NCBI GenBank assembly: GCA_037893245.1
Contig: JBAIAA010000351.1
Span: 1,016,576 to 1,080,575, forward strand
Reading direction: 5' to 3'
DNA from: Crossaster papposus
Taxonomy: Eukaryota > Echinodermata > Asteroidea > Velatida > Solasteridae
Length of the DNA: 64,000 nucleotides
In this document: positions 15,001-27,500 of the stretch, piece after piece
Layout of the letters: every line of letters begins with the position of its first letter
Position numbering within the stretch: position 1 is the first letter of the stretch
Position numbers and translations under genes: made by a program
Notes under the pieces: generated by a model
The model's input: only the letters and a program-made list of their open reading frames with translations
The model's database searches: none
What the model was told of the DNA's origin: nothing

Positions 15001-16282
15001 TGGCTTGTGTGTAAAGCCCTTGCCTCCAAGTCAGGTTCATAATGTACATATTGAAAGTTTCGTTCACTGTTTGTGTAGATTTGCTAAACTATACATTTTT
15101 GGAAACGTTAGGAAATAATCAACATAAAAACCAATGTTTACATTTGTTTTTAGGTTCTTTTGAAAAAATGGTTCTTTAATGTGACGTGACACATGAACAG
15201 TCATTGGGTGTCACTTGCATCCTTCGCAATTCAGCACACCAGCTGCAAGTAAGGATGATTAGCCTCCCCAATTATTATTATTATATGAATACCGTGGATT
15301 CTATCCAGCTTAGCTATTAGGTCAGGCCGGTAGGATTGGGTCGATGGGAATATGAATACCTTGGATTTTATCCAGCTTAGCTAAGGTCAGGCCGATAGGA
15401 CTGGGTCGATGGGAATATAATACCTTGGATTCTATCAAGCTTAGCTAACAGATCAAGCCGATAGGATTGGTTGGGTGGCTTGTGTGTAAAGCCCTTGCCT
15501 CCAAGTCAGGTTCATAATGTACATAATTGAAAGTTTCGTTCACTGTTTGTGTAGATTTGCTAAACTATACATTTTTGGAAACGTTAGGAAATAATCAACA
15601 TAAAAACCAATGTTTACATTTGTTTTTAGGTTCTTTTGAAAAAATGGTTCTTTAATGTGACGTGACACATGAACAGTCATTGGGTGTCACTTGCATCCTT
15701 CGCAATTCAGCACACCAGCTGCAAGTAAGGATGATTAGCCTCCCCAATTATTATTATTATATGAATACCGTGGATTCTATCCAGCTTAGCTATTAGGTCA
15801 GGCCGGTAGGATTGGGTCGATGGGAATATGAATACCTTGGATTCTATCCAGCTTAGCTAAGGTCAGGCCGATAGGACTGGGTCGATGGGAATATAATACC
15901 TTGGATTCTATCAAGCTTAGCTAACAGATCAAGCCGATAGGATTGGTTGGGTGGCTTGTGTGTAAAGCCCTTGCCTCCAAGTCAGGTTCATAATGTACAT
16001 ATTGAAAGTTTCGTTCACTGTTTGTGTAGATTTGCTAAACTATACATTTTTGGAAACGTTAGGAAATAATCAACATAAAAACCAATGTTTACATTTGTTT
16101 TTAGGTTCTTTTGAAAAAATGGTTCTTTAATGTGACGTGACACATGAACAGTCATTGGGTGTCACTTGCATCCTTCGCAATTCAGCACACCAGCTGCAAG
16201 TAAGGATGATTAGCCTCCCCAATTATTATTATTATATGAATACCGTGGATTCTATCCAGCTTAGCTATTAGGTCAGGCCGGT
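1..16282. repeat. 475-bp satellite array, about 34 copies
   Basis: Head-to-tail tandem array whose unit begins GTACATATTGAAAG. Unit starts I located include 1, 476, 952, 1427, 1911, 2386, 4286, 4696, 5171, 5655, 14159, 14634 and 15044. The usual spacing is 475 bp, with variants of 484 bp (extra bases in the GGGTTGG run and a GCTAGTATTA form) and 408-410 bp. Each unit carries three related ~65-bp subrepeats containing CTTGGATTCTATC and CAGCTTAGCTA. The short units (4286-4695, 5655-6062, 14634-15043) lack one of these. Copies differ by only a few bases, so the array is young or well homogenised. It is cut by the window start and ends in mid-unit at about 16282. No long ORF exists in any frame, so it is noncoding satellite DNA. 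Confidence 0.97.
424..478 (+). repeat. tRNA-like (SINE head) segment within the 475-bp unit, example copy
   Basis: In every satellite unit the stretch before the unit boundary reads GGTGGCTTGTGTGTAAAGC, then CCTTGCCTCCAAG, then AGGTTCATAATG. Laid against a tRNA, the first part lines up with the D arm (box A, TRGCNNAGTGG-like), the second with the anticodon arm and the last with a box B-like GGTTCA. Some copies (for example 921-935) read AAAGCGCTTGCC, which is closer to tRNA. The match is partial, about 10 of 17 positions over the D arm. The likely reading is that a tRNA-derived SINE fragment was captured when the satellite unit formed. It could also be chance similarity. Confidence 0.35.
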
Positions 16283-16349
16283 ACACTCTCAAAAAATATT
16301 ACACAGGTTATGTAACAAAATACCGTGTTTTATATGTACTATACGAACT
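16283..16349. other. satellite edge and AT-rich spacer
   Basis: The 475-bp array stops abruptly inside a unit after GGCCGGTA. It passes into ACACTCTCAAAAAATATTAC, which starts an AT-rich stretch related to the 62-bp tandem that follows. No gene is visible. Confidence 0.5.
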
Positions 16350-16600
16350 CGCTTGCAATTGTGTAAAAAAATACATAACGCGTGTTTGGTAAAAAGTTTC
16401 ATAATAGTTGTGTAAAACTTTACCTAGTACTTGGGTAATTAAATTTACACATTTATTAGGTATTGATGGTTGTGTAAAATATTACCTAGTGTTTGTGTAA
16501 TTATATTTACATAATTATTAGGTATTGATGGTTGTGTAAAATATTACCTGGCGTTTGTATAATTATATTTACATATTTATTAAGTAAAAACAAGATTAAG
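16350..16600. repeat. short AT-rich tandem repeat, 62-bp period
   Basis: GGTTGTGTAAAATATTACCT begins at 16468 and again at 16530, a spacing of 62 bp. Each is followed by TTTGTGTAATTATATTTACA-like sequence and TTATTAGGTATTGAT. A more diverged copy lies just upstream (TTGTGTAAAACTTTACCT, about 16405) and another partial copy downstream. There are about four degenerate copies. Confidence 0.75.
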
Positions 16601-17770
16601 TAAAGTGTACACAACGTTTGGGTAAACATTATACTTCATTCCCATGTAAAATAATACTTCGTTTCAACGCAAAAAAAATCCTCAAAACACGACCTGTTTC
16701 ACTTTTTCATTTTCATTTATTTTTTCTCCAAACTGCAAAATATCAATACAATCCGTTTTGAATTGCGGAAAATCTGTTCATGTATACGCCCTCCGACGCT
16801 AACTGGTTAAGATAAATAACTTCTTGCACTTGAGATTTTGTTTCAGTTCAGTATGATCATCTTCCTCTGGAAAATGTTAAACAAACAGTCGGGCATATTG
16901 CTAAAAAATTGTTTAATCAAACGATAAAATCATGCCGGAATTTGGCACACATTATGAGAAAGATATTGGCTATAGGGCCATTGCAGACTTGTCCTTTGAA
17001 AAACTAGCAAACAACTCCGACATATTTTCAAATGCATGTCATTCTACCAATTTTCTTTTCAAAGGTCAAATCGGCAATGCTTTATAGCCAAATATTATGG
17101 CAAAATCACTGGTTTTAAGGATGGTCAAAGTTGTAACTGTATTAACACAACAAATGAACCTTTTCTACACTTCTGGAAGGCACAACATATTTTACATGGC
17201 AGAAATTAATCCACTGGCTCCGTGGACAGCTAATGTTATGCATAACAAACAATGAATTATCCGTTAAATTATGTTTGTATTATCACAGTAGAACCCCTAA
17301 AATGGGTGTAACTGGATTGTAGACTACCATTAAAGCTTCAGTCTTGTTGTGCTACAGGAGCCAGAATAAAGTGTCCCCAAAAATTCTGCTTGGATCTGGC
17401 TGCATGTGCACCGCCAAATCAGCACAAGCTTTAGGTGGAGAAAAGTAGTCGCACACTGCGCTTGTCGCGACTAAATGCTAGTGCCAGGTAGTCTAATAAT
17501 AAGCACCCTGCATGTGCCAAGTTTCATCACAAGTTTTACTGGAGTTTAAATTCTCAGGCCCACATACGCATATGCGACGAGAGAGCAGCTTAAAAAATAG
17601 TTTCATTTCAACTATTTGGTTTATGCTCAAAGAAGCAAACAATTTCACAAAACGATTAAACAAACAACTAACTGTTACTTTTACTTTAAAATACAACCCT
17701 TTTTTCATATAAAAACCGTTAAAAAAAAAAAAGAAGTCCGGACTCATTGGTGGGATAATAATTTTGAATC
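16601..17770. other. spacer without recognisable genes
   Basis: AT-rich sequence between the satellite edge and a foldback element. The short open frames on both strands at 17493-17747 are opposite one another, owe their length to A/T runs, and match nothing I recognise. Confidence 0.5.
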
Positions 17771-18068
17771 TTGGGGGAGGTTAGCTACATGTTGATACTC
17801 TGTTTGCTACTAAAGACTGTAAATCGTCCAAGATTGACAACGGTTTATAAAAAACTGTGCAGTTTGAAAAGTTGCTAATTCATGGCTACTATCGGCTGCA
17901 CAGCGCCCGAACAAAGCGCGAGTAATTTAATTTCACTTGCTCCAAGCATACAAGCACTAAACCTAACTCGTCTTGCACACTTTTTTTTATAAACCGTTGG
18001 AAGTCTTGGATGATTTACAGTCTTTGGTAGCAAACGGAGTATCAAAATGTAGCCAACTCCCTAAAGGT
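17771..18068. mobile_element. foldback MITE-like element, ~300 bp
   Basis: The arm at about 17771-17862 (GGAGGTTAGCTACATGTTGA, then TTTGCTACTAAAGACTGTAA) is matched in reverse complement by about 17977-18068 (GTTTATAAACCGTTGG-like, then TTACAGTCTTTGGTAGCAAA). Each arm is roughly 92 bp, with a loop of about 110 bp. The arms are clearly diverged, so this is an old copy. No coding capacity and no clear target duplication. Confidence 0.75.
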
Positions 18069-18142
18069 CTATATAAATGGCGTCGTCACATGAGGATGCG
18101 ATTTAAAATGTTCACCCCAAGAATGCGGGCTTTTTGGTGGTG

Positions 18143-18148
18143 TTTATT
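18143..18148 (-). promoter_or_regulatory. poly(A) signal AATAAA (minus strand)
   Basis: TTTATT on the plus strand reads AATAAA on the minus strand, about 57 bp downstream of the stop codon of the minus-strand exon ending at 18205. The distance and orientation suit a real 3' end. Confidence 0.4.
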
Positions 18149-18204
18149 GAAATAGCAACAACATATACGTGTAGCTTGTACTTGTGCTTTTTCATCTACT
18201 GATA

Positions 18205-18525
18205 TTACTTAGGGGCCTTGTCTCCATCATGGGATGAGCAGAAGGCACGAAAGTCGCGAATGGCGTTGCACTTGAGCTTGCTTTGCTCCAGTTCGAAAAC
18301 AACAGCAGAGAAAAACTCCCAAACTCCCGAGCACTTGTCCAGGTACTCCAAATCAAAGACAAAAAATGCCTTAAAACAAGTGTCAACTGCCTTGATGAGA
18401 GATGCCTGTTCAAGTGGACGTCGCTCTATAATAACAAACACTTGCTGGGGTTTCAGAGTTGTTCCTCCTATAGTACCAGGATGTATGGCTGTGAACATTT
18501 CTCCTCGTCTATGTCTCGAATGTAG
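18205..18525 (-). CDS. probable terminal exon of an unrecognised protein
   Basis: An open frame of about 105 codons on the minus strand ends in TAA at 18205. The composition looks like a folded protein: PQQVFVIIERRPLEQASLI, then an aromatic-rich helix-like part (KAFFVFDLEYLDKCSGVWEF), then a charged C terminus. There is no ATG that would make it a complete gene. The 5' side runs straight into the 86-bp satellite, so it is best read as a last exon whose upstream intron contains the satellite. A possible acceptor is TGTTCACAG near 18490. An AATAAA lies downstream of the stop. The aromatic pattern resembles C-terminal domains of some large uncharacterised animal proteins, but I cannot name the family. 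It might be a pseudogene or a piece of a mobile element. Confidence 0.45.
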   Translation of the reverse strand, partial: LHSRHRRGEMFTAIHPGTIGGTTLKPQQVFVIIERRPLEQASLIKAVDTCFKAFFVFDLEYLDKCSGVWEFFSAVVFELEQSKLKCNAIRDFRAFCSSHDGDKAPK

Positions 18526-18526
18526 C

Positions 18527-21500
18527 GGTCGTTCACTCAATGTTCTGACGGTGAAAACAACCGAAAAGTGTTTGTTAGGCTAAATGCGCTCTATAGACCA
18601 TTTGGGTGTGTTGGTCGTTCATTTCGTGTTCTGACGGTGAAAACAACCGAAAAGTGTTTGTTAGGTTCAATGCGCTCTATAGACCATTTAGGGGTGTTGT
18701 AAGTTCATTTTTGTGTTCTGACAGTGAAAATAACCGAAAAGTGTTTGTTAGGCTCAATGGGCTCTATAGGCCATTTAGGGGTGTTGTAAGTTAATTTTGT
18801 GTTCTGACGGTGAAAACAACCAGAAAGTGTTTGCTAGGCCCAATGCGCTCTATAGACCATTTGGGAGTGTTGGTCGTTCATTTCGTGTTCTGACGGTGAA
18901 AACAACCGAAAAGTGTTTGTTAGGCTAAATGGGCTCTATAGACCATTTGGGAGTGTTGGTCGTTCATTTCGTGTTCTGACGGTGAAAACAACCGAAAAGT
19001 GTTTGTTAGGCCCAATGCGCTCTATAGACCATTTGGGAGTGTTGGTCGTTCATTTCGTGTTTTGACGGTAAAAACAACCGAAAATTGTTTGTTAGGCTAA
19101 ATGGGCTATATAGACCATTTGGGAGTGTTGGTCGTTCATTTCGTGTTCTGACGGTGAAAACAACCGAAAAGTGTTTGTTAGGCTCAATGCGCTCTATAGA
19201 CCATTTAGGGGTGTTGTAAGTTCATTTTGTGTTCTGACAGTGAAAATAACCGAAAAGTGTTTGTTAGGCTCAATGGGCCCTATAGACCATTTGGGAGTGT
19301 TGGTCGTTCATTTCGTGTTCTGACGGTGAAAACAACCAAAAAGTGTTTGTTAGGCCCAATGCGCTCTATAGACCATTTGGGAGTGTTGGTCGTTCATTTC
19401 GTGTTCTGACGGTGAAAACAACCAAAAAGTGTTTGTTAGGCCCAATGCGCTCTATAGACCATTTGGGAGTGTTGGTCGTTCATTTCGTGTTCTGACGGTG
19501 AAAAAACCCGAAAAGTGTTTGTTAGGCTCAATGGGCTCTATAGACCATTTGGGAGTGTTGGTCGTTCATTTCGTGTTCTGACGGTGAAAACAACCGAAAT
19601 GTGTTTGTTAGGCCCAATGCGCTCTATAGACCATTTGGGAGTTGGTCGTTCAATTTGTGTTCTAACGGTGAAAAAAACCGAAAAGTGTTTGTTAGGCTCA
19701 ATGCGCTCTATAGACCATTTAGGGGTGTTGTAAGTTAATTTTTGTGTTCTGACAGTGAAAATAACCGAAAAGTGTTTGTTAGGCTCAATGGGCTCTATAG
19801 GCCATTTGGGATTGTTGGGAGTTCATTTTGTTTTCTGACGTTGAAAAAACCCGAAAAGTGTTTGTTAGGCTCAATGCGCTCTATAGACCATTTGTGAGTG
19901 TTGGGAGTTCATTTTGTGTTCTGACGGTGAAAACATCCGAAACGTGTTTGTTAGGCCCAATGCGCTCTATAGACCATTTGGGAGTGTTGGTCGTTCATTT
20001 CGTGTTCTGACGGTGAAAACAACCGAAAAGTGTTTGTTAGGCTCAATGGGCTCTATAGGCCATTTGGGATTGTTGGGAGTTCATTTTGTTTTCTGACGTT
20101 GGAAAAAACCCGAAAAGTGTTTGTTAGGCTCAATGGGCCCTATAGACCATTTGGGAGTGTTGGTCGTTCATTTCGCGTTCTGACGGTGAAAACAACCGAA
20201 AAGTGTTTGTTAGGCCCAATGCGCTCTATAGACCATTTGGGAGTGTTGGTCGTTCATTTCGTGTTTTGACGGTGAAAACAACCAAAAAGTGTTTGTTAGG
20301 CTCAATGCGCTCTATAGACCATTTGTGAGTGTTGGGAGTTCATTTTGTGTTCTGACGGTGAAAACATCCGAAACGTGTTTGTTAGGCCCAATGCGCTCTA
20401 TAGACCATTTGGGAGTGTTGGTCGTTCATTTCGTGTTCTGACGGTGAAAACAACCGAAAAGTGTTTGTTAGGCCCAATGCGCTGTATAGACCATTTGGAA
20501 GTGTCGGTCGTTAAATTTGCGTTCTGACGGTGAAAAAAACCAAAAAGTGTTTGTTAGGCTAAATGGGCTCTATAGACCATTTGGGAGTGTTGGTCGTTCA
20601 TTTCGTGTTCTGACGGTGAAAACAACCGAAAAGTGTTTGTTAGGCCCAATGCGCTCTATAGACCATTTGGGAGTGTTGGTCATTCATTTCGTGTTTTGAC
20701 GGTAAAAACAACCGAAAATTGTTTGTTAGGCTCAATGCGCTCTATAGACCATTTAGGGGTGTTGTAAGTTCATTTTGTGTTCTGACAGTGAAAATAACCG
20801 AAAAGTGTTTGTTAGGCCCAATGCGCTCTATAGACCATTTGGGAGTTGGTCGTTCAATTTGTGTTCTAACGGTGAAAAAAACCGAAAAGTGTTTGTTAGG
20901 CTAAATGGGCCCTATAGACCATTTTGGAGTGTTGGTCGTTCATTCAATGTTCTGACGGTGAAAACAACCGAAAAGTGTTTGTTAGGCTAAATGCGCTCTA
21001 TAGACCATTTGGGAGTGTTGGTCGTTCATTTCGTGTTCTGACGGTGAAAACAACCGAAAAGTGTTTGTTAGGCTCAATGCGCTCTATAGACCATTTAGGG
21101 GTGTTGTAAGTTCATTTTTGTGTTCTGACAGTGAAAATAACCGAAAAGTGTTTGTTAGGCTCAATGGGCTCTATAGGCCATTTAGGGGTGTTGTAAGTTA
21201 ATTTTGTGTTCTGACGGGAAAAAAAACCGAAAAGTGTTTGTTAGGCTCAATGGGCTCTATAGACCATTTGGGAGGGTTGGTCGTTCATTTTGTGTTCTGA
21301 CGGTGAAAACAACCGAAAAGTGTTTGTTAGGCCCAATGCGCTCTATAGACCATTTGGGAGTGTTGGTCGTTCATTTCGTGTTCTGACGGTGAAAACAACC
21401 GAAAAGTGTTTGTTAGGCTCAATGCGCTCTATAGACCATTTAGGGGTGTTGTAAGTTAATTTTGTGTTCTGACGGGGAAAAAACCCGAAAAGTGTTTGTT

Positions 21501-24500
21501 AGGCTCAATGCGCTCTATAGACCATTTAGGGGTGTTGTAAGTTAATTTTTGTGTTCTGACAGTGAAAATAACCGAAAAGTGTTTGTTAGGCTCAATGGGC
21601 TCTATAGGCCATTTGGGATTGTTGGGAGTTCATTTTGTTTTCTGACGTTGAAAAAACCCGAAAAGTGTTTGTTAGGCTCAATGGGCCCTATAGACCATTT
21701 GGGAGTGTTGGTCGTTCATTTCGCGTTCTGACGGTGAAAACAACCGAAAAGTGTTTGTTAGGCTAAATGCGCTCTATAGACCATTTGGGAGTGTTGGTCG
21801 TTCATTTCGTGTTCTGACGGTGAAAACAACCGAAAAGTGTTTGTTAGGCTCAATGCGCTCTATAGACCATTTAGGGGTGTTGTAAGTTCATTTTTGTGTT
21901 CTGACAGTGAAAATAACCGAAAAGTGTTTGTTAGGCTCAATGGGCTCTATAGGCCATTTAGGGGTGTTGTAAGTTAATTTTGTGTTCTGACGGGAAAAAA
22001 AACCGAAAAGTGTTTGTTAGGCTCAATGGGCTCTATAGACCATTTGGGAGGGTTGGTCGTTCACTTTGTGTTCTGACGGTGAAAACAACCGAAAAGTGTT
22101 TGTTAGGCCCAATGCGCTCTATAGACCATTTGGGAGTGTTGGTCGTTCATTTCGTGTTCTGACGGTGAAAACAACCGAAAAGTGTTTGTTAGGCTCAATG
22201 CGCTCTATAGACCATTTAGGGGTGTTGTAAGTTAATTTTGTGTTCTGACGGGGAAAAAACCCGAAAAGTGTTTGTTAGGCTCAATGGGCTCTATAGACCA
22301 TTTGGGAGGTTTGGTTGTTCATTTTGTGTTCTGACGGTGAAAACAACCGAAAAGTGTTTGTTAGGCCCAATGCGCTCTATAGACCATTTGGGAGTGTTGG
22401 TCGTTCATTTCGTGTTCTGACGGTGAAAAAACCCGAAAAGTGTTTGTTAGGCTCAATGGGTTCTATAGACCATTTGGGAGTGTTGGTCGTTTATTTCGTG
22501 TTCTGACGGTGAAAACAACCGAAATGTGTTTGTTAGGCCCAATGCGCTCTATAGACCATTTGGGAGTTGGTCGTTCAATTTGTGTTCTAACGGTGAAAAA
22601 AACCGAAAAGTGTTTGTTAGGCTAAATGGGTCCTATAGACCATTTTGGAGTGTTGGTCGTTCATTCAATGTTCTGACGGTGAAAACAACCGAAAAGTGTT
22701 TGTTAGGCTAAATGCGCTCTATAGACCATTTGGGAGTGTTGGTCGTTCATTTCGTGTTCTGACGGTGAAAACAACCGAAAAGTGTTTGTTAGGCTCAATG
22801 CGCTCTATAGACCATTTAGGGGTGTTGTAAGTTAATTTTTGTGTTCTGACAGTGAAAATAACCGAAAAGTGTTTGTTAGGCTCAATGGGCTCTATAGGCC
22901 ATTTGGGATTGTTGGGAGTTCATTTTGTTTTCTGACGTTGAAAAAACCCGAAAAGTGTTTGTTAGGCTCAATGGGCCCTATAGACCATTTGGGAGTGTTG
23001 GTCGTTCATTTCGCGTTCTGACGGTGAAAACAACCGAAAAGTGTTTGTTAGGCCCAATGCGCTCTATAGACCATTTGGGAGTGTTGGTCGTTCATTTCGT
23101 GTTTTGACGGTGAAAACAACCAAAAAGTGTTTGTTAGGCTCAATGCGCTCTATAGACCATTTGTGAGTGTTGGGAGTTCATTTTGTGTTCTGACGGTGAA
23201 AACATCCGAAACGTGTTTGTTAGGCCCAATGCGCTCTATAGACCATTTGGGAGTGTTGGTCGTTCATTTCGTGTTCTGACGGTGAAAACAACCGAAAAGT
23301 GTTTGTTAGGCTCAATGGGCTCTATAGGCCATTTGGGATTGTTGGGAGTTCATTTTGTTTTCTGACGTTGAAAAAACCCGAAAAGTGTTTGTTAGGCTCA
23401 ATGGGCCCTATAGACCATTTGGGAGTGTTGGTCGTTCATTTCGCGTTCTGACGGTGAAAACAACCGAAAAGTGTTTGTTAGGCCCAATGCGCTCTATAGA
23501 CCATTTGGGAGTGTTGGTCGTTCATTTCGTGTTTTGACGGTGAAAACAACCAAAAAGTGTTTGTTAGGCTCAATGCGCTCTATAGACCATTTGTGAGTGT
23601 TGGGAGTTCATTTTGTGTTCTGACGGTGAAAACATCCGAAACGTGTTTGTTAGGCCCAATGCGCTCTATAGACCATTTGGGAGTGTTGGTCGTTCATTTC
23701 GTGTTCTGACGGTGAAAACAACCGAAAAGTGTTTGTTAGGCCCAATGCGCTGTATAGACCATTTGGAAGTGTCGGTCGTTAAATTTGTGTTCTGACGGTG
23801 AAAAAAACCAAAAAGTGTTTGTTAGGCTAAATGGGCTCTATAGACCATTTGGGAGTGTTGGTCGTTCATTTCGTGTTCTGACGGTGAAAACAACCGAAAA
23901 GTGTTTGTTAGGCCCAATGCGCTCTATAGACCATTTGGGAGTGTTGGTCATTCATTTCGTGTTTTGACGGTAAAAACAACCGAAAATTGTTTGTTAGGCT
24001 CAATGCGCTCTATAGACCATTTAGGGGTGTTGTAAGTTCATTTTGTGTTCTGACAGTGAAAATAACCGAAAAGTGTTTGTTAGGCCCAATGCGCTCTATA
24101 GACCATTTGGGAGTTGGTCGTTCAATTTGTGTTCTAACGGTGAAAAAAACCGAAAAGTGTTTGTTAGGCTAAATGGGCCCTATAGACCATTTTGGAGTGT
24201 TGGTCGTTCATTCAATGTTCTGACGGTGAAAACAACCGAAAAGTGTTTGTTAGGCTAAATGCGCTCTATAGACCATTTGGGAGTGTTGGTCGTTCATTTC
24301 GTGTTCTGACGGTGAAAACAACCGAAAAGTGTTTGTTAGGCTCAATGCGCTCTATAGACCATTTAGGGGTGTTGTAAGTTCATTTTTGTGTTCTGACAGT
24401 GAAAAAACCCGAAAAGTGTTTGTTAGGCTCAATGGGCTCTATAGGCCATTTGGGAGGGTTGGTCGTTCATTTTGTGTTCTGACGGTGAAAACAACCGAAA

Positions 24501-27500
24501 AGTGTTTGTTAGGCCCAATGCGCTCTATAGACCATTTGGGAGTGTTGGTCGTTCATTTCGTGTTCTGACGGTGAAAACAACCGAAAAGTGTTTGTTAGGC
24601 TCAATGCGCTCTATAGACCATTTAGGGGTGTTGTAAGTTAATTTTGTGTTCTGACGGGGAAAAAACCCGAAAAGTGTTTGTTAGGCTCAATGGGCTCTAT
24701 AGACCATTTGGGAGGGTTGGTTGTTCATTTTGTGTTCTGACGGTGAAAACAACCGAAAAGTGTTTGTTAGGCCCAATGCGCTCTATAGACCATTTGGGAG
24801 TGTTGGTCGTTCATTTCGTGTTCTGACGGTGAAAAAACCCGAAAAGTGTTTGTTAGGCTCAATGGGTTCTATAGACCATTTGGGAGTGTTGGTCGTTTAT
24901 TTCGTGTTCTGACGGTGAAAACAACCGAAATGTGTTTGTTAGGCCCAATGCGCTCTATAGACCATTTGGGAGTTGGTCGTTCAATTTGTGTTCTAACGGT
25001 GAAAAAAACCGAAAAGTGTTTGTTAGGCTAAATGGGTCCTATAGACCATTTTGGAGTGTTGGTCGTTCATTCAATGTTCTGACGGTGAAAACAACCGAAA
25101 AGTGTTTGTTAGGCTAAATGCGCTCTATAGACCATTTGGGAGTGTTGGTCGTTCATTTCGTGTTCTGACGGTGAAAACAACCGAAAAGTGTTTGTTAGGC
25201 TCAATGCGCTCTATAGACCATTTAGGGGTGTTGTAAGTTAATTTTTGTGTTCTGACAGTGAAAATAACCGAAAAGTGTTTGTTAGGCTCAATGGGCTCTA
25301 TAGGCCATTTGGGATTGTTGGGAGTTCATTTTGTTTTCTGACGTTGAAAAAACCCGAAAAGTGTTTGTTAGGCTCAATGGGCCCTATAGACCATTTGGGA
25401 GTGTTGGTCGTTCATTTCGCGTTCTGACGGTGAAAACAACCGAAAAGTGTTTGTTAGACCCAATGCGCTCTATAGACCATTTGGGAGTGTTGGTCGTTCA
25501 TTTCGTGTTTTGACGGTAAAAACAACCGAAAATTGTTTGTTAGGCTCAATGCGCTCTATAGACCATTTAGGGGTGTTGTAAGTTCATTTTGTGTTCTGAC
25601 AGTGAAAATAACCGAAAAGTGTTTGTTAGGCCCAATGCGCTCTATAGACCATTTGGGAGTTGGTCGTTCAATTTGTGTTCTAACGGTGAAAAAAACCGAA
25701 AAGTGTTTGTTAGGCTAAATGGGCCCTATAGACCATTTTGGAGTGTTGGTCGTTCATTCAATGTTCTGACGGTGAAAACAACCGAAAAGTGTTTGTTAGG
25801 CTAAATGCGCTCTATAGACCATTTGGGAGTGTTGGTCGTTCATTTCGTGTTCTGACGGTGAAAACAACCGAAAAGTGTTTGTTAGGCTCAATGCGCTCTA
25901 TAGACCATTTAGGGGTGTTGTAAGTTCATTTTTGTGTTCTGACAGTGAAAATAACCGAAAAGTGTTTGTTAGGCTCAATGGGCTCTATAGGCCATTTAGG
26001 GGTGTTGTAAGTTAATTTTGTGTTCTGACGGGAAAAAAAACCGAAAAGTGTTTGTTAGGCTCAATGGGCTCTATAGGCCATTTGGGATTGTTGGGAGTTC
26101 ATTTTGTTTTCTGACGTTGAAAAAACCCGAAAAGTGTTTGTTAGGCTCAATGGGCCCTATAGACCATTTGGGAGTGTTGGTCGTTCATTTCGCGTTCTGA
26201 CGGTGAAAACAACCGAAAGGTGTTTGTTAGGCCCAATGCGCTCTATAGACCATTTGGGAGTGTTGGTCGTTCATTTCGTGTTCTGACGGTGAAAACAACC
26301 GAAAAGTGTTTGTTAGGCTCAATGCGCTCTATAGACCATTTAGGGGTGTTGTAAGTTAATTTTGTGTTCTGACGGTAAAAAAACCCAAAAAGTGTTTGTT
26401 AGGCTCAATGGGCTCTATAGACCATTTGGGAGGGTTGGTCGTTCATTTTGTGTTCTGACGGTGAAAACAACCGAAAAGTGTTTGTTAGGCCCAATGCGCT
26501 CTATAGACCATTTGGGAGTGTTGGTCGTTCATTTCGTGTTCTGACGGTGAAAAAAACCGAAAAGTGTGTGTTAGGCTCAATGGGCTCTATAGACCATTTG
26601 GGAGTGTTGGTCGTTCATTTCGTGTTCTGACGGTGAAAACAACCGAAATGTGTTTGTTAGGCCCAATGCGCTCTATAGACCATTCGGGAGTTGGTCGTTC
26701 AATTTGTGTTCTAACGGTGAAAAAAACCGAAAAGTGTTTGTTAGGCTAAATGGGCCCTATAGACCATTTGGGAGTGTTGGTCGTTCATTCAATGTTCTGA
26801 GGGTGAAAACAACCGAAAAGTGTTTGTTAGGCTAAATGCGCTCTATAGACCATTTGGGAGTGTTGGTCGTTCATTTCGTGTTCTAACGGTGAAAACAAAC
26901 GAAAAGTGTTTGTTAGGCTAAATGGGCTCTATAGACCATTTGGGAGTGTTGGTCGTTCATTTCGTGTTCTGACGGTGAAAACAACCGAAAAGTGTTTGTT
27001 AGGCTCAATGCGCTCTATAGACCATTTGTGAGTGTTGGGAGTTCATTTTGTGTTCTGACGGTGAAAACAACCAGAAAGTGTTTGTTAGGCCCAATGCGCT
27101 CTATAGACCATTTGGGAGTGTTGGTCGTTCATTTCGTGTTCTGACGGTGAAAACAACCGAAAAGTGTTTGTTAGGCCCAATGCGCTCTATAGACCATTCG
27201 GGAGTGTTGGTCGTTCATTTCGTTTTCTGACGGTGAAAAAAACAAAAAAGTGTTTGTTAGGCTAAATGGGCTCTATAGACCATTTGGGAGTGTTGGTCGT
27301 TCATTTCGTGTTCTGACGGTGAAAACAACCGAAAAGTGTTTGTTAGGCCCAATGCGCTCTATAGACCATTTGGGAGTGTTGGTCGTTCATTTCGTGTTTT
27401 GACGGTAAAAACAACCGAAAATTGTTTGTTAGGCTAAATGGGCTATATAGACCATTTGGGAGTGTTGGTCGTTCATTTCGTGTTCTGAGGGTGAAAACAA

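Noticed and set aside
1-16282. CRISPR-like regularity of the tandem arrays
   Set aside because: There are no unique spacers between short repeats and no cas genes. The whole unit is repeated, and the context is an animal genome.
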